The notes below the pieces were generated by a model. The model made no database searches. It saw only the letters and a program-made list of their open reading frames with translations, and was not told where the DNA came from. DNA of 64,000 bases from Mucilaginibacter sp. dw_454 (lineage in GTDB: Bacteria > Bacteroidota > Bacteroidia > Sphingobacteriales > Sphingobacteriaceae), in assembly GCF_018449775.1 (NCBI RefSeq), contig NZ_JAAVVB010000005.1, positions 62,001 through 126,000 on the forward strand. Direction: 5' to 3'. Positions within the stretch are counted from its first letter, which is position 1. Each line of letters begins with the position of its first letter. Of this stretch, positions 52,044 through 59,853 are shown one piece after another. A program made the translations under genes and the position numbers.

Positions 52044-53492
52044 ATGCAAGAATCAGCCTATTTTGATAAATATTCTCCTATTGGCGGCGTTTGGGATGAA
52101 ATGTACGGGGCAGATGCCAATGTACGCGAGCATTATCGCAAGGTAATTGAGTACATTTCGGGAGAGTCGGCTGATGATCTGAATAAAAAAGAAGAGCTGG
52201 CTAAACGGCTTTTCATGAGCCAGGGTATCACGTTCACGGTTTATAACAGCGGCGAAGGTATCGAAAAGATCTTTCCTTTTGACATCATTCCCCGCATTAT
52301 CACTGCGGCCGAATGGGCCTTTGTAGAGAAAGGTATCAAACAGCGCCTTACCGCGCTTAACCTGTTTTTAAAAGATATCTACCATAACCAGTTTATTATT
52401 AAAGATGGCGTGGTGCCTATTGATGTGATTTACTCCTGCCCGCATTTCCTGCGCGAAATGTATCAGTTGCAGGTGCCTTATGATATTTATGTGCATATAT
52501 CGGGTATCGATTTGATCCGCGATCACGACGGCACTTTTTATGTATTGGAAGACAACCTGCGTACACCATCGGGCGTGAGTTACATGCTGGAGAACCGCGA
52601 AATCACCAAACGTTTATTCCCTGATCTATTGCCGCAATGCGGCGTACGCAGTGTTACGGAGTATCCGGCTATCCTTTATAAAAACTTATTGGCGCTATCA
52701 CCGAGACAAATTGCTAATCCTAATATTGTATTACTTAGCCCGGGCATTTATAACTCGGCTTATTTCGAGCACACCACCCTGGCCCGCTTAATGGGTGTTG
52801 AACTGGTTGAGGGCCGCGATCTGGTGGTAAATAATCACAAAGTGTACATGAAAACCACCATAGGCCTGCAGCAGGTCGACGTAATCTATCGCCGGGTAGA
52901 CGACGAGTACCTGGACCCGCTGGTGTTTAACCCATCGAGTATGTTGGGTGTGGCTGGTATCATGGGTGCTTATCGTAAAGGAAATGTAGCCATTGTTAAC
53001 GCGATAGGTAATGGTGTTGCCGACGATAAAGCGGTGTACACTTACGTGCCGGCCATGATTAAATATTACTTGAATGAGGAGCCTATTCTTAAAAATGTAC
53101 CTACCTATCAACTGGGTAATGACGACGAGCGCGAGCACGTTTTCAAAAACCTGAACAACATGGTAGTAAAACGTACCAATGGCAGTGGCGGCTACGGTAT
53201 GTTGATGGGCCATGCAGCGTCTGACGAAGAAATAAATGATTATAAAAAGGAGATCATCAAAGATCCCCGTAATTTCATCGCGCAGCCAACCATAAGCTTG
53301 TCGGCTGCACCTTGCTATATGCAGGGAGAGTTAAAACCAAGACGTATTGACCTGCGCCCCTACGCCTTATGCGGACCGGATGGCATTGAGATTGTTCCGG
53401 GCGGCTTAACCCGCGTAGCGTTAAAAGAAGGTTCGCTGGTGGTGAATAGCTCGCAGGGTGGCGGTAGTAAGGATACGTGGGTATTGGCGTAA
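52044..53492 (+). CDS. Circularly permuted type 2 ATP-grasp protein
   Basis: 482 residues, close to the family norm. Signatures are YVLEDNLRTPSGVSYMLENRE, ILYKNLLALSP, RRVDDEYLDPLVFNPSS, VKRTNGSGGYGML and PRRIDLRPYA near the C-terminus. ATP-grasp enzymes join a carboxylate to an amine or thiol through an acyl-phosphate; this group is associated with peptide ligation. Together with the next two genes it forms a conserved trio (ATP-grasp, alpha-E, transglutaminase-like) found in many bacteria, whose product is still uncertain. The start is ATG 52044. No signal peptide. Confidence 0.93.
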   Translation: MQESAYFDKYSPIGGVWDEMYGADANVREHYRKVIEYISGESADDLNKKEELAKRLFMSQGITFTVYNSGEGIEKIFPFDIIPRIITAAEWAFVEKGIKQRLTALNLFLKDIYHNQFIIKDGVVPIDVIYSCPHFLREMYQLQVPYDIYVHISGIDLIRDHDGTFYVLEDNLRTPSGVSYMLENREITKRLFPDLLPQCGVRSVTEYPAILYKNLLALSPRQIANPNIVLLSPGIYNSAYFEHTTLARLMGVELVEGRDLVVNNHKVYMKTTIGLQQVDVIYRRVDDEYLDPLVFNPSSMLGVAGIMGAYRKGNVAIVNAIGNGVADDKAVYTYVPAMIKYYLNEEPILKNVPTYQLGNDDEREHVFKNLNNMVVKRTNGSGGYGMLMGHAASDEEINDYKKEIIKDPRNFIAQPTISLSAAPCYMQGELKPRRIDLRPYALCGPDGIEIVPGGLTRVALKEGSLVVNSSQGGGSKDTWVLA

Positions 53493-53496
53493 ATAG

Positions 53497-53580
53497 ATGT
53501 GCAGATACGCAAATGTGCGGATGTGCAGATGAAATAAATAGTAAATCCGATATCGAACATCCGATATCCGAAATCATAAA
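53497..53580. repeat. Short direct and inverted repeats between ATP-grasp and alpha-E genes
   Basis: GATGTGCAGAT occurs at 53498 and again at about 53519, and ATCCGATATC at 53546 and about 53560 in a palindromic context. The tandem units fill almost the whole gap within the operon. Confidence 0.6.
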
Positions 53581-53582
53581 TA

Positions 53583-54515
53583 ATGTTAAGTAGAGTAGCA
53601 GCAAGTTTATATTGGCAAAGCCGGTACATTGAGCGTAGCGACGGTATGTTGCGCATGCTTAAGATCAACTATGCTTCGTCACAGGACGCTATACAGGAGT
53701 TTACCTGGGAGCCGGTGATCAGGATCTTTGCCGGGTCGGAAGAGGAAGGTGAGGCGCTGGAGAATGACAGCCGCGCGGTATTAAAATATATGGTGATGGG
53801 TAAAAGCAACTCTAACTCGGTACTAAATATCATTACCCTGGCCCGCGAAAACGCTCGTAGCGTACAAGAGCACATCACCAAAGATTTGTGGCAATGCCTG
53901 AATGAGTATTATCATACCGTAAAGGATAGTAAGCTGGAACGCGCCCTGCAGCGCGAGGACCCGATCAGTGTGCTAGACGTATTGATTAAACAGGTAATGC
54001 TTTATTACGGAACGGTAGAGATCACTATGGAGCGTGGCGAAGGCCGCAGCTTTATGAACATTGGTAAATACCTCGAGCGCGCTATCCAGTCGGTTGATAT
54101 TTTGGATACCAAATTTGGCTCTATTGATGAAAACCCGGATAGGTTAACCGATACGACTTATTGGAAACATTTATTGCTATCATTAGGCGGCTATGAATTG
54201 TATTTAAAAACCTATCGAGAAGGCTTTGAAGCCGAGAACGTGCTGGAGCAGGTAGTGTTGAATAACGATTTCCCGCGCTCGGTTATCTACTCGGTAAATA
54301 ACATTCAGCGTTATTTTGAGCGATTAAAAAACGATACCAACCTGGAAGATTTCAGAGACATGACCTTTAAAATAGGCCGCCTGCAAAGCCGCATTAAATA
54401 CAGCTCGGTAAAAACCATCCGTCAAGAGGGCCTGCATGCTTTCCTGACCCAGATCCGCAGTGAATTATATGGCATAGCCAATGCGTTGAATGAACATTAT
54501 TTTGCGAATAGTTAA
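53583..54515 (+). CDS. Alpha-E domain protein
   Basis: 310 residues, nearly all alpha-helical and acidic, with no signal peptide. The opening MLSRVAASLYWQSRYIERSDGMLRM is diagnostic for the alpha-E family, as is RSFMNIGKYLERAIQSVDIL. The domain has no known catalytic motif and occurs almost only with circularly permuted ATP-grasp and transglutaminase-like genes, which flank it here. It could hold the acceptor or act as a carrier; that is inference. The next gene starts 104 bases later, beyond a repeat. Confidence 0.93.
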   Translation: MLSRVAASLYWQSRYIERSDGMLRMLKINYASSQDAIQEFTWEPVIRIFAGSEEEGEALENDSRAVLKYMVMGKSNSNSVLNIITLARENARSVQEHITKDLWQCLNEYYHTVKDSKLERALQREDPISVLDVLIKQVMLYYGTVEITMERGEGRSFMNIGKYLERAIQSVDILDTKFGSIDENPDRLTDTTYWKHLLLSLGGYELYLKTYREGFEAENVLEQVVLNNDFPRSVIYSVNNIQRYFERLKNDTNLEDFRDMTFKIGRLQSRIKYSSVKTIRQEGLHAFLTQIRSELYGIANALNEHYFANS

Positions 54516-54516
54516 C

Positions 54517-54600
54517 AGCCCCACCCAACCCTCCCCGGTAGGGAGGGCTTTAAAAAATTATTTTAAAGTCTCCCCTGCCGGGGGAGATTTAGAGGGGGCT
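54517..54600. repeat. Inverted repeat between alpha-E and transglutaminase genes
   Basis: AGCCCC, CCTCCCCGGTAGGGAGGG and CTTTAAAA on the left are mirrored by TTTTAAAG, CTCCCCTGCCGGGGGAG and AGAGGGGGCT on the right. The fold could attenuate transcription of the last gene of the trio. Confidence 0.75.
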
Positions 54601-54619
54601 TATATAAAAACATATTTTT

Positions 54620-55600
54620 ATGCCTGAATTTGAAATACAACATATAACCCGGTATCTGTACGATGCACCTGCGCGCGACAGCGCCAACCAGATTATCCTG
54701 TTCCCGATAAAGGACGAATACCAGGATGTTTTGAAACAGGAGATTGCGATAACCGGCAACCCCATTGTTGACAAGCATATTGACTATTACGGTAACGAGG
54801 TGGGCAGCTTTACGTATAGCGACCCGCACTCGGTATTAACCATTATGTCGAAAGTATTGGTGAGCACCAAGTATCGCCCTTACCCGGTTAATGATATTTT
54901 CCCGGGCCAGCAATGGGAAGATCTGAAACCGCTGCAATACATGGTGCCTTATATCGACTTTTTGCGTCAAGAGTATTTTGAAGGTGTAGAAGAGCTGAAA
55001 GTAATAGTTGATGAGTTAAGAGGCAAAGATGAAACGCCATATCAGGTTGCCTTACGCTTTTGTGAATACGTTTACAAAAACTTTAACTACATCAAAGGCG
55101 TAACCACGGTTGAAACTACACTTGACGAAATATGGAAATTAAAAGGCGGCGTTTGCCAGGATTTTGCCCATATTTTGACGGAAATGCTGCGTCTTAAAAA
55201 CATCCCTGCACGTTATGTAAGCGGCTACATTTGTACCGATAAAAACGGGATGCGCGGCGAAGGCGCTACCCATGCCTGGGCAGAAGCCTTTATTCCGGAT
55301 TATGGCTGGTTAGGTATCGATCCCACCAATAACATCATCGCTAACGAGAATCATATCCGTTTGGCCGTAGGGCGTAACTTTATGGATTGCTCGCCGGTTA
55401 AAGGGGTGTACAAAGGCTCATCTGGTCACAGACTCGAAGTTTCTGTAGTAATGGACGGCGAAAAGGTAATATCCAAAGAAGAAATAGCTGCCGAAGGTGC
55501 AGCCTACACGGTTATCACACCAGCGGCCGATCATTTGGCAAAAAATAGCTATCAGCGTCACATGGAAATGATCCAGCAGCAACAACAACAGCAACAATAG
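54620..55600 (+). CDS. Transglutaminase-like protein with polyglutamine tail
   Basis: 326 residues. An N-terminal beta domain (about 1-80, EIQHITRYLYDAPARDSANQI) precedes the papain-like core. The catalytic cysteine is in KGGVCQDFAH, the histidine in GEGATHAWAEAF, and the aspartate in GIDPTNN. It is the third member of the ATP-grasp/alpha-E trio and probably acts as a peptidase or amidating enzyme on the trio's product. The protein ends in eight consecutive glutamines encoded by mixed CAG and CAA codons, which is unusual for the family and may be a recent expansion. Confidence 0.92.
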   Translation: MPEFEIQHITRYLYDAPARDSANQIILFPIKDEYQDVLKQEIAITGNPIVDKHIDYYGNEVGSFTYSDPHSVLTIMSKVLVSTKYRPYPVNDIFPGQQWEDLKPLQYMVPYIDFLRQEYFEGVEELKVIVDELRGKDETPYQVALRFCEYVYKNFNYIKGVTTVETTLDEIWKLKGGVCQDFAHILTEMLRLKNIPARYVSGYICTDKNGMRGEGATHAWAEAFIPDYGWLGIDPTNNIIANENHIRLAVGRNFMDCSPVKGVYKGSSGHRLEVSVVMDGEKVISKEEIAAEGAAYTVITPAADHLAKNSYQRHMEMIQQQQQQQQ

Positions 55601-55621
55601 CACGGCAATGTGAATATTTAA

Positions 55622-55768
55622 ACAACTCCATAGGAGTTGAAGGTTGGTAGAAAACATGGGAAGCACACCAAGTCGTGCCATCGGTACGATATATAGGTAG
55701 CATACCTACGGCATGCATCCTTTTTTATCATTATTTCCTGCCGACCTTTCGCGCCTATGACGCGTTTG
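55622..55768. repeat. Dispersed element of the CCTACGGCATGC type, copy 1
   Basis: The ends carry small hairpins (ACTCCATAGGAGT at the left, GCGCCTATGACGCG at the right) followed inward by GGTTGGTAGAA and CTGCCGACC. The centre has GGTAGCATACCTACGGCATGC. The same order occurs at 59692-59838. Confidence 0.8.
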
Positions 55769-55804
55769 TTTTTAACTTAACTATATTGAATAGCAGTGCC
55801 TTAA

Positions 55805-56305
55805 TTAACCTTTGGTAGCCTTAACCGCTTTAATCAGCGAATCTACACTTTCGGGTGCTTTACGGAATGTCTTTGTTAGTTTTCCTTCGTTGTCAAAAAT
55901 GGCAATATAAGGCGTCGTTTCTATCTTGTAGTATTTCTGGATCAGGTAAGTATAACCTTCTGTACCCACGGTAATGTTGGGGTGTTTTTTCAGATCGAAA
56001 TCTCTCACAAAATTCTTAATAGCACGGATATCATAGTTATTTGACCAGGTAATCATCATGATCTGGGCATCGCCAAACTGTTTCAATTTTTCGCGCATCT
56101 CCATGGTCAGGTGTTGGCAGTGCGGGCAATCGGGCGCAAAGTAAATCAATACCGTTTTACGATGTTTCAAATTTGCCGGCGTGGCCCAGGTACTATCAGT
56201 TTTTAAAATACGATAAGGCGGAATAGCTGCGCCCGGAGTTTCATTTTGTGCCTTGCAACTTACAACGGCTATAATTAAGCTAAAAAATAAAATCAGTTTT
56301 TTCAT
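55805..56305 (-). CDS. Thioredoxin-like lipoprotein with CPHC site
   Basis: 166 residues with a lipobox (VVSC) at about 14-17. The thioredoxin-like fold (about 30-165) carries the active site C60-P-H-C63 (FAPDCPHCQHL) and a cis-proline in ETTPYIAIFD. It should act in the periplasm as a thiol-disulfide protein; CPHC is a DsbA-like, more oxidising dipeptide. It starts 11 bases after the Gfo/Idh gene's stop on the same strand, so they are co-transcribed, although the functions have no clear link. Confidence 0.9.
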   Translation of the reverse strand: MKKLILFFSLIIAVVSCKAQNETPGAAIPPYRILKTDSTWATPANLKHRKTVLIYFAPDCPHCQHLTMEMREKLKQFGDAQIMMITWSNNYDIRAIKNFVRDFDLKKHPNITVGTEGYTYLIQKYYKIETTPYIAIFDNEGKLTKTFRKAPESVDSLIKAVKATKG

Positions 56306-56316
56306 ATGTGGTTCAA

Positions 56317-57333
56317 TTAAGCCTCCAGCAGTTCCATTTGCCAGGCCATGTGTTCTTCAGTTATTGGATATAACGCGTTTTCACGAATAGAATGATAAAC
56401 CGCGTAAAATAATTTAAAGTATTCGCCCTTTAATGAAGGCATAAACTCAATGCTTTTCTCTCCATCTATGCCAACAGTTACCAATTTGCCTTCCATGCCT
56501 GCCGGTTCTACGCCATAAGCATCATCGGTTGGCAGCATGCCTTCAATTAACTGGGCTTCTTGCACATCGCAGCGGTATTTGCTGTAGCTGCCTATGGTGC
56601 CATGTACTACAAAAGCAGGCTGTGGGTCGGCAATTAGCAATCCCGAAGTTAAATATACCACTAATCCGGCAGGATAAGTCAATCGGAAGTTTACATAATC
56701 AGGCACGACAGACAATTCACGTTGTATAGTAGTCAGTTTTTCAAACTTAAGCGGCTTGCCAAACAAGCTGATGGCTTGATCTATTAAATGCGGACCTAAT
56801 TCATAAACAATGCCGTTTATAGGCGTATCCTTAGTTTCTTTAAATGGCTTTACGTTAAGTGCCGGTTTGTATCGGTCATAACGGAAGCTAACTTCGGTCA
56901 ATTTACCCAGTCTGCCACTTTCAATCACTTCTTTTACCGATAGAAAATCACTATCCCAACGGCGGTTTTGGTAGCAGAATACGTGCTTGCCTACACTGCG
57001 CGCCAAATCAAACAGTTCCTTGATCTCGGCAACATTACCTGAAGCGGGTTTCTCTATCAGCACATGTTTACCGGCAGTTAGCGCTTGCTTAGCGTAATCG
57101 AAATGTGTAAAGTTGGGGGTGTTGACGATGATGAGTTCGATCCAGGCATCATTCAAAATCTCTTCGACAGCGTTATAACTAACAATGTCCGGGTAGTGCG
57201 CCGCCATTTTCTTCTGGTTACGTTCAACCACAGCTTTTAATTTAAACTGAGGATTGGTGCTCAGGAACGGGGCATGAAATACTCTGCCCGACATTCCGTA
57301 GGCCAATAAACCGGTAACTATAGGTGATGCCAT
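56317..57333 (-). CDS. Gfo/Idh/MocA family oxidoreductase
   Basis: 338 residues, cytoplasmic (no signal). The N-terminal Rossmann motif is GLLAYGMSGRVFHAPFL, followed by KHVLIEKPASGNVAE with the conserved EKP, and the C-terminal beta-sheet domain with YELGPHLIDQAISLFGKP, in which the H-x-x-D is catalytic. It is of the group acting on sugars and cyclitols with NAD(P). The thioredoxin-like lipoprotein follows 11 bases later. A -7 box lies about 50 bases upstream. Confidence 0.92.
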   Translation of the reverse strand: MASPIVTGLLAYGMSGRVFHAPFLSTNPQFKLKAVVERNQKKMAAHYPDIVSYNAVEEILNDAWIELIIVNTPNFTHFDYAKQALTAGKHVLIEKPASGNVAEIKELFDLARSVGKHVFCYQNRRWDSDFLSVKEVIESGRLGKLTEVSFRYDRYKPALNVKPFKETKDTPINGIVYELGPHLIDQAISLFGKPLKFEKLTTIQRELSVVPDYVNFRLTYPAGLVVYLTSGLLIADPQPAFVVHGTIGSYSKYRCDVQEAQLIEGMLPTDDAYGVEPAGMEGKLVTVGIDGEKSIEFMPSLKGEYFKLFYAVYHSIRENALYPITEEHMAWQMELLEA

Positions 57334-57383
57334 GTTAGCTTGCTGTAATGCTGCGCCAAATTAGGTTTTTAGCGATGCTTATG

Positions 57384-57391
57384 CAAAAATA
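57384..57391 (-). promoter_or_regulatory. -7 box of the Gfo/Idh gene
   Basis: On the minus strand TATTTTTG (57391-57384) matches TAnnTTTG exactly, about 50 bases before the ATG at 57333. Confidence 0.4.
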
Positions 57392-57412
57392 GGTTGAAAT
57401 ATGTAGTTCAGA

Positions 57413-57982
57413 TTACTTGATGGTAGAATGTATGGCATCTATCAAATCCAGGTGGCGCTGTACCGTCATCAGGTGGTGATTGGCGAAAGCCTTTACCTGC
57501 GGATCATAAGCGTATTTAGCTGCGTGCTTAAATTGCGCCATAGCATTTTTATAATCATTGCTCATTTTGTCCAAATAAGCCAAATCAAAATCTTTACCTG
57601 CTTTTTGTGAAAGGGCATTAATTGGCGCTTCATTAGCCGCACTGATGGAATCTGGCAATGCAATCTTTTTTAATTTGGCCAGTGTATCTAACTTTCGGCG
57701 GCCCTTGGTTAAATCCTTTACCATCATGGCGCCAAAGTTTTTAACGCGCTTGTCTTTGCCTTTTTGTTTGGCCATATTGCCAATTTTGATCTCGATCAGG
57801 CAGGCTTCGGCCATATTGGTTACAAATTGAACATCGTCCTTACCAATAATTATAGTAGAGTTTTTAGAAGTGTCGGTAACGGCTGACGTTGTATCGTCGT
57901 CATCGCCGCTGCTATTGCTGTGGCATGCCTGTAAAGTACAGGCTGCAAATAGCGCGAGCATTAGCAGCAGTTTTTTGTTCAT
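57413..57982 (-). CDS. DUF4142 lipoprotein
   Basis: 189 residues. A lipobox (LQAC) near residue 20 is followed by a low-complexity segment (SNSSGDDDDTTSAV) and the ferritin-like, all-helical DUF4142 domain (about 50-185; FVTNMAEACLIEIKIGNMAK and VKNFGAMMVKDLTKG). The four-helix core is exported and its function is unknown; links to stress responses are often proposed. It is divergent from gcvH. The GC-rich, CAAATCCC/GGGATTTG inverted repeat at 58008-58033 lies in the shared gap. Confidence 0.9.
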   Translation of the reverse strand: MNKKLLLMLALFAACTLQACHSNSSGDDDDTTSAVTDTSKNSTIIIGKDDVQFVTNMAEACLIEIKIGNMAKQKGKDKRVKNFGAMMVKDLTKGRRKLDTLAKLKKIALPDSISAANEAPINALSQKAGKDFDLAYLDKMSNDYKNAMAQFKHAAKYAYDPQVKAFANHHLMTVQRHLDLIDAIHSTIK

Positions 57983-58007
57983 AACCCGGTTTTAATAAAA
58001 TTGGTAA

Positions 58008-58033
58008 CAAATCCCGTTCCGATATGGGATTTG
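58008..58033. promoter_or_regulatory. 8-bp inverted repeat between DUF4142 and gcvH
   Basis: CAAATCCC (58008-58015) and GGGATTTG (58026-58033) are separated by ten bases. It might be an operator or leader hairpin. Confidence 0.3.
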
Positions 58034-58091
58034 ATTTTTACTAAAAATACAGATTGTTAGCTGAATAATGCGCCGATGCGTAAACTTTTAT

Positions 58092-58099
58092 TATTTTTG
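58092..58099 (+). promoter_or_regulatory. -7 box of gcvH
   Basis: TATTTTTG, an exact TAnnTTTG match 17 bases before the ATG at 58117. Confidence 0.45.
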
Positions 58100-58116
58100 G
58101 ATATAAAATTAACGAT

Positions 58117-58497
58117 ATGAACTTTCCTGCTGAATTAAAGTACACTAAAGACCACGAATGGGTTAAATTAGAAGGTAGCGTTGCTACCATAGGTATAACT
58201 GAATTTGCTCAAGGCGAATTGGGTGATATTGTTTATGTAGACATTAGTTCTGTAGGTAAAGAAGTGAGCAAAGAAGAAGTTTTTGGTACTATTGAGGCCG
58301 TTAAAACAGTATCTGATTTGTTTATGCCGGTTACCGGCACCGTTACCGAAATTAACAAAGCTTTAGACACCCAACCTGAACTGGTAAACTCAGATCCGTT
58401 TGGCGAAGGCTGGATGGTTAAAATTACCGTGAGTAACCCTGCTGATGTAGACGGCCTTTTATCTGCCGATGATTACAAAGCGCTTGTTGGTGCATAA
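58117..58497 (+). CDS. gcvH: Glycine cleavage system H protein
   Basis: 126 residues. K63 in [10 protein letters not shown] is the lipoylation site, within the biotinyl/lipoyl-like beta fold. It carries the aminomethyl group between the P, T and L proteins of the glycine cleavage system. gcvP and gcvT are not nearby. The gene has its own promoter and terminator, so it is a monocistronic unit. Confidence 0.97.
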   Translation: MNFPAELKYTKDHEWVKLEGSVATIGITEFAQGELGDIVYVDISSVGKEVSKEEVFGTIEAVKTVSDLFMPVTGTVTEINKALDTQPELVNSDPFGEGWMVKITVSNPADVDGLLSADDYKALVGA

Positions 58498-58519
58498 TTA
58501 GAAAACACCTTAAAATATA

Positions 58520-58544
58520 AAGGCTCACCATTTTGGTGAGCCTT
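58520..58544. terminator. Terminator after gcvH
   Basis: AAGGCTCACCA (58520-58530) pairs with TGGTGAGCCTT (58534-58544), followed by ATTTGTTTG. It also lies downstream of the convergent DUF3050 gene. Confidence 0.8.
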
Positions 58545-58561
58545 ATTTGTTTGTAAATATG

Positions 58562-59344
58562 TTAACTTACAGCAACGGGCTTAATAGCCTGAAGAATGCC
58601 GTCCCAAAGTAAGAGCCGCGCATTTAATGCTTCATTTACCGCCTGGGTTGCTTCTTGCCACTTCAGTTCGTCTGCACCACATAATTCGGCAGTCATGTCA
58701 TATGCTAAATGTGAATGATGATCGCCATCCACTTCAATATGGCGTTCCAGGTAATATTTCAAAATATCAACTTTGCCTGATGCGCTTTTTGCGATCTCTC
58801 TAACCAACTCGATAAATATTGAAGGGATCAAGTCTTCTCTGCCAAAAGTAAACACAGCCGCAATTACGTGTGGTTTGTTGGTGGCAATCACGTCAAATGT
58901 ATGTTGCACAAATGCGCTTGCAGCAGCAGGCACGTTAGGGCTGTTCAAGCATGTTGTTAAACTGTTGCCTTCGGTTAGTAAAGTAACAAATTGATCTATA
59001 GCCGCGGTGTCTGCATCCGCTTGTTGCATGGCTCTTAAGTAGAGTTCAAAATGACTGGTACGATTACCATTTTCATCTACATCGCTTTCCTCGCCGGTTA
59101 CAATTTCATTAATCAGATAGCGCGTGCTGCCTTGCCCCACAGGTAACCAGGGTACAGAAGTGCAGGTAAGGTGTTGTTGTAAAGATTTAAGTAAAGACAT
59201 AAAGTCCCACACTGCGTAACAGTGCTGCTGCATAAATTCCCTCAAATCTTCTACACTGCTTAAGGCTGCATAGATGGGGTGTGCTATTAATTGATTACGT
59301 TTCGCTGCGGTTGCTGCCAGTAATTCTTCTATTCTTGCATTCAT
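58562..59344 (-). CDS. DUF3050 heme-oxygenase-like protein
   Basis: 260 residues, all helical, of the DUF3050 family. The fold is related to heme oxygenase and the newer diiron oxygenases. Candidate metal ligands are in [17 protein letters not shown]-like acidic positions (EESDVDENG) and, most clearly, [14 protein letters not shown] near residue 210-220. The order of acidic and histidine residues would fit a di-iron centre, but this is inference. Cytoplasmic, with no named substrate. Its -7 box is at 59368-59375. Confidence 0.85.
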   Translation of the reverse strand: MNARIEELLAATAAKRNQLIAHPIYAALSSVEDLREFMQQHCYAVWDFMSLLKSLQQHLTCTSVPWLPVGQGSTRYLINEIVTGEESDVDENGNRTSHFELYLRAMQQADADTAAIDQFVTLLTEGNSLTTCLNSPNVPAAASAFVQHTFDVIATNKPHVIAAVFTFGREDLIPSIFIELVREIAKSASGKVDILKYYLERHIEVDGDHHSHLAYDMTAELCGADELKWQEATQAVNEALNARLLLWDGILQAIKPVAVS

Positions 59345-59367
59345 TTCGTACTGCTCTTATCGGGTGG

Positions 59368-59375
59368 CAAAGATA
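59368..59375 (-). promoter_or_regulatory. -7 box of the DUF3050 gene
   Basis: TATCTTTG (59375-59368 on the minus strand) is an exact match, 23 bases before the start codon. Confidence 0.45.
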
Positions 59376-59516
59376 AAAAATTATGTAGGCTATAGCTTCG
59401 TGAAATTATTCATGAAACGTGTAACTTATACTAAGAAAAATCGTTTACGTGTTTTCAGGATACAATAAACTGTCTTGATTATTGTACCTTAGTATTGATT
59501 AGCGTTGTAGAAAATT

Positions 59517-59672
59517 ATGTTTAAAAGTAGATTTATCCTATTGGGCCTTGCGGTATTGTTAAGCGCAACATCATGCGGTATCTTTAAAAAAGATTGCGGT
59601 TGTCCGCATTTTGGCAAAGTAAAAACCCAGTCAAAGCCTAATGAAGCCCCGGTAGTTTACGCTGCGCGATAA
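59517..59672 (+). CDS. Small cysteine-rich lipoprotein
   Basis: A 51-residue protein. The signal (FILLGLAVLLSA) ends in a clear lipobox TSC at residues 18-20, so the mature lipoprotein has only about 32 residues. Three cysteines follow the lipid cysteine or include it: C20, C27 and C29 in CGIFKKDCGCPH. The C-terminus is VVYAAR. The CxC pair and neighbouring histidine could bind a metal; this is inference. The frame is short but carries a complete signal, and the family of tiny lipoproteins of this type is common in Sphingobacteria. It lies between DUF3050 and a dispersed repeat. Confidence 0.65.
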   Translation: MFKSRFILLGLAVLLSATSCGIFKKDCGCPHFGKVKTQSKPNEAPVVYAAR

Positions 59673-59691
59673 CTAATACTTTACATGTCAG

Positions 59692-59838
59692 GTAACCCCA
59701 TAGGGGTTAAACGTCGGTAGAAGAACAATACACAAAAGCCCCGCTCCGTAGGTGCGGTAAGAGTGGCATACCTACGGCATGCGGGTTTTCAAATCGTTTT
59801 TGTTCTACCAACCTGTTGCTCCTATGGAGCAAACTGTC
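59692..59838. repeat. Dispersed element of the CCTACGGCATGC type, copy 2
   Basis: ACCCCATAGGGGT at the left and GCTCCTATGGAGC at the right are end hairpins; GTCGGTAGAA mirrors TTCTACCAAC, and the centre holds GTGGCATACCTACGGCATGC. The plan equals that at 55622-55768, though the interior differs. Confidence 0.85.
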
Positions 59839-59853
59839 GTGTGGTTGGATTAA

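Noticed and set aside
22465..59838. Insertion sequences or a CRISPR array behind the repeats
   Set aside because: No transposase gene is present, and the repeats are palindromic intergenic elements at scattered sites, not regularly spaced direct repeats.
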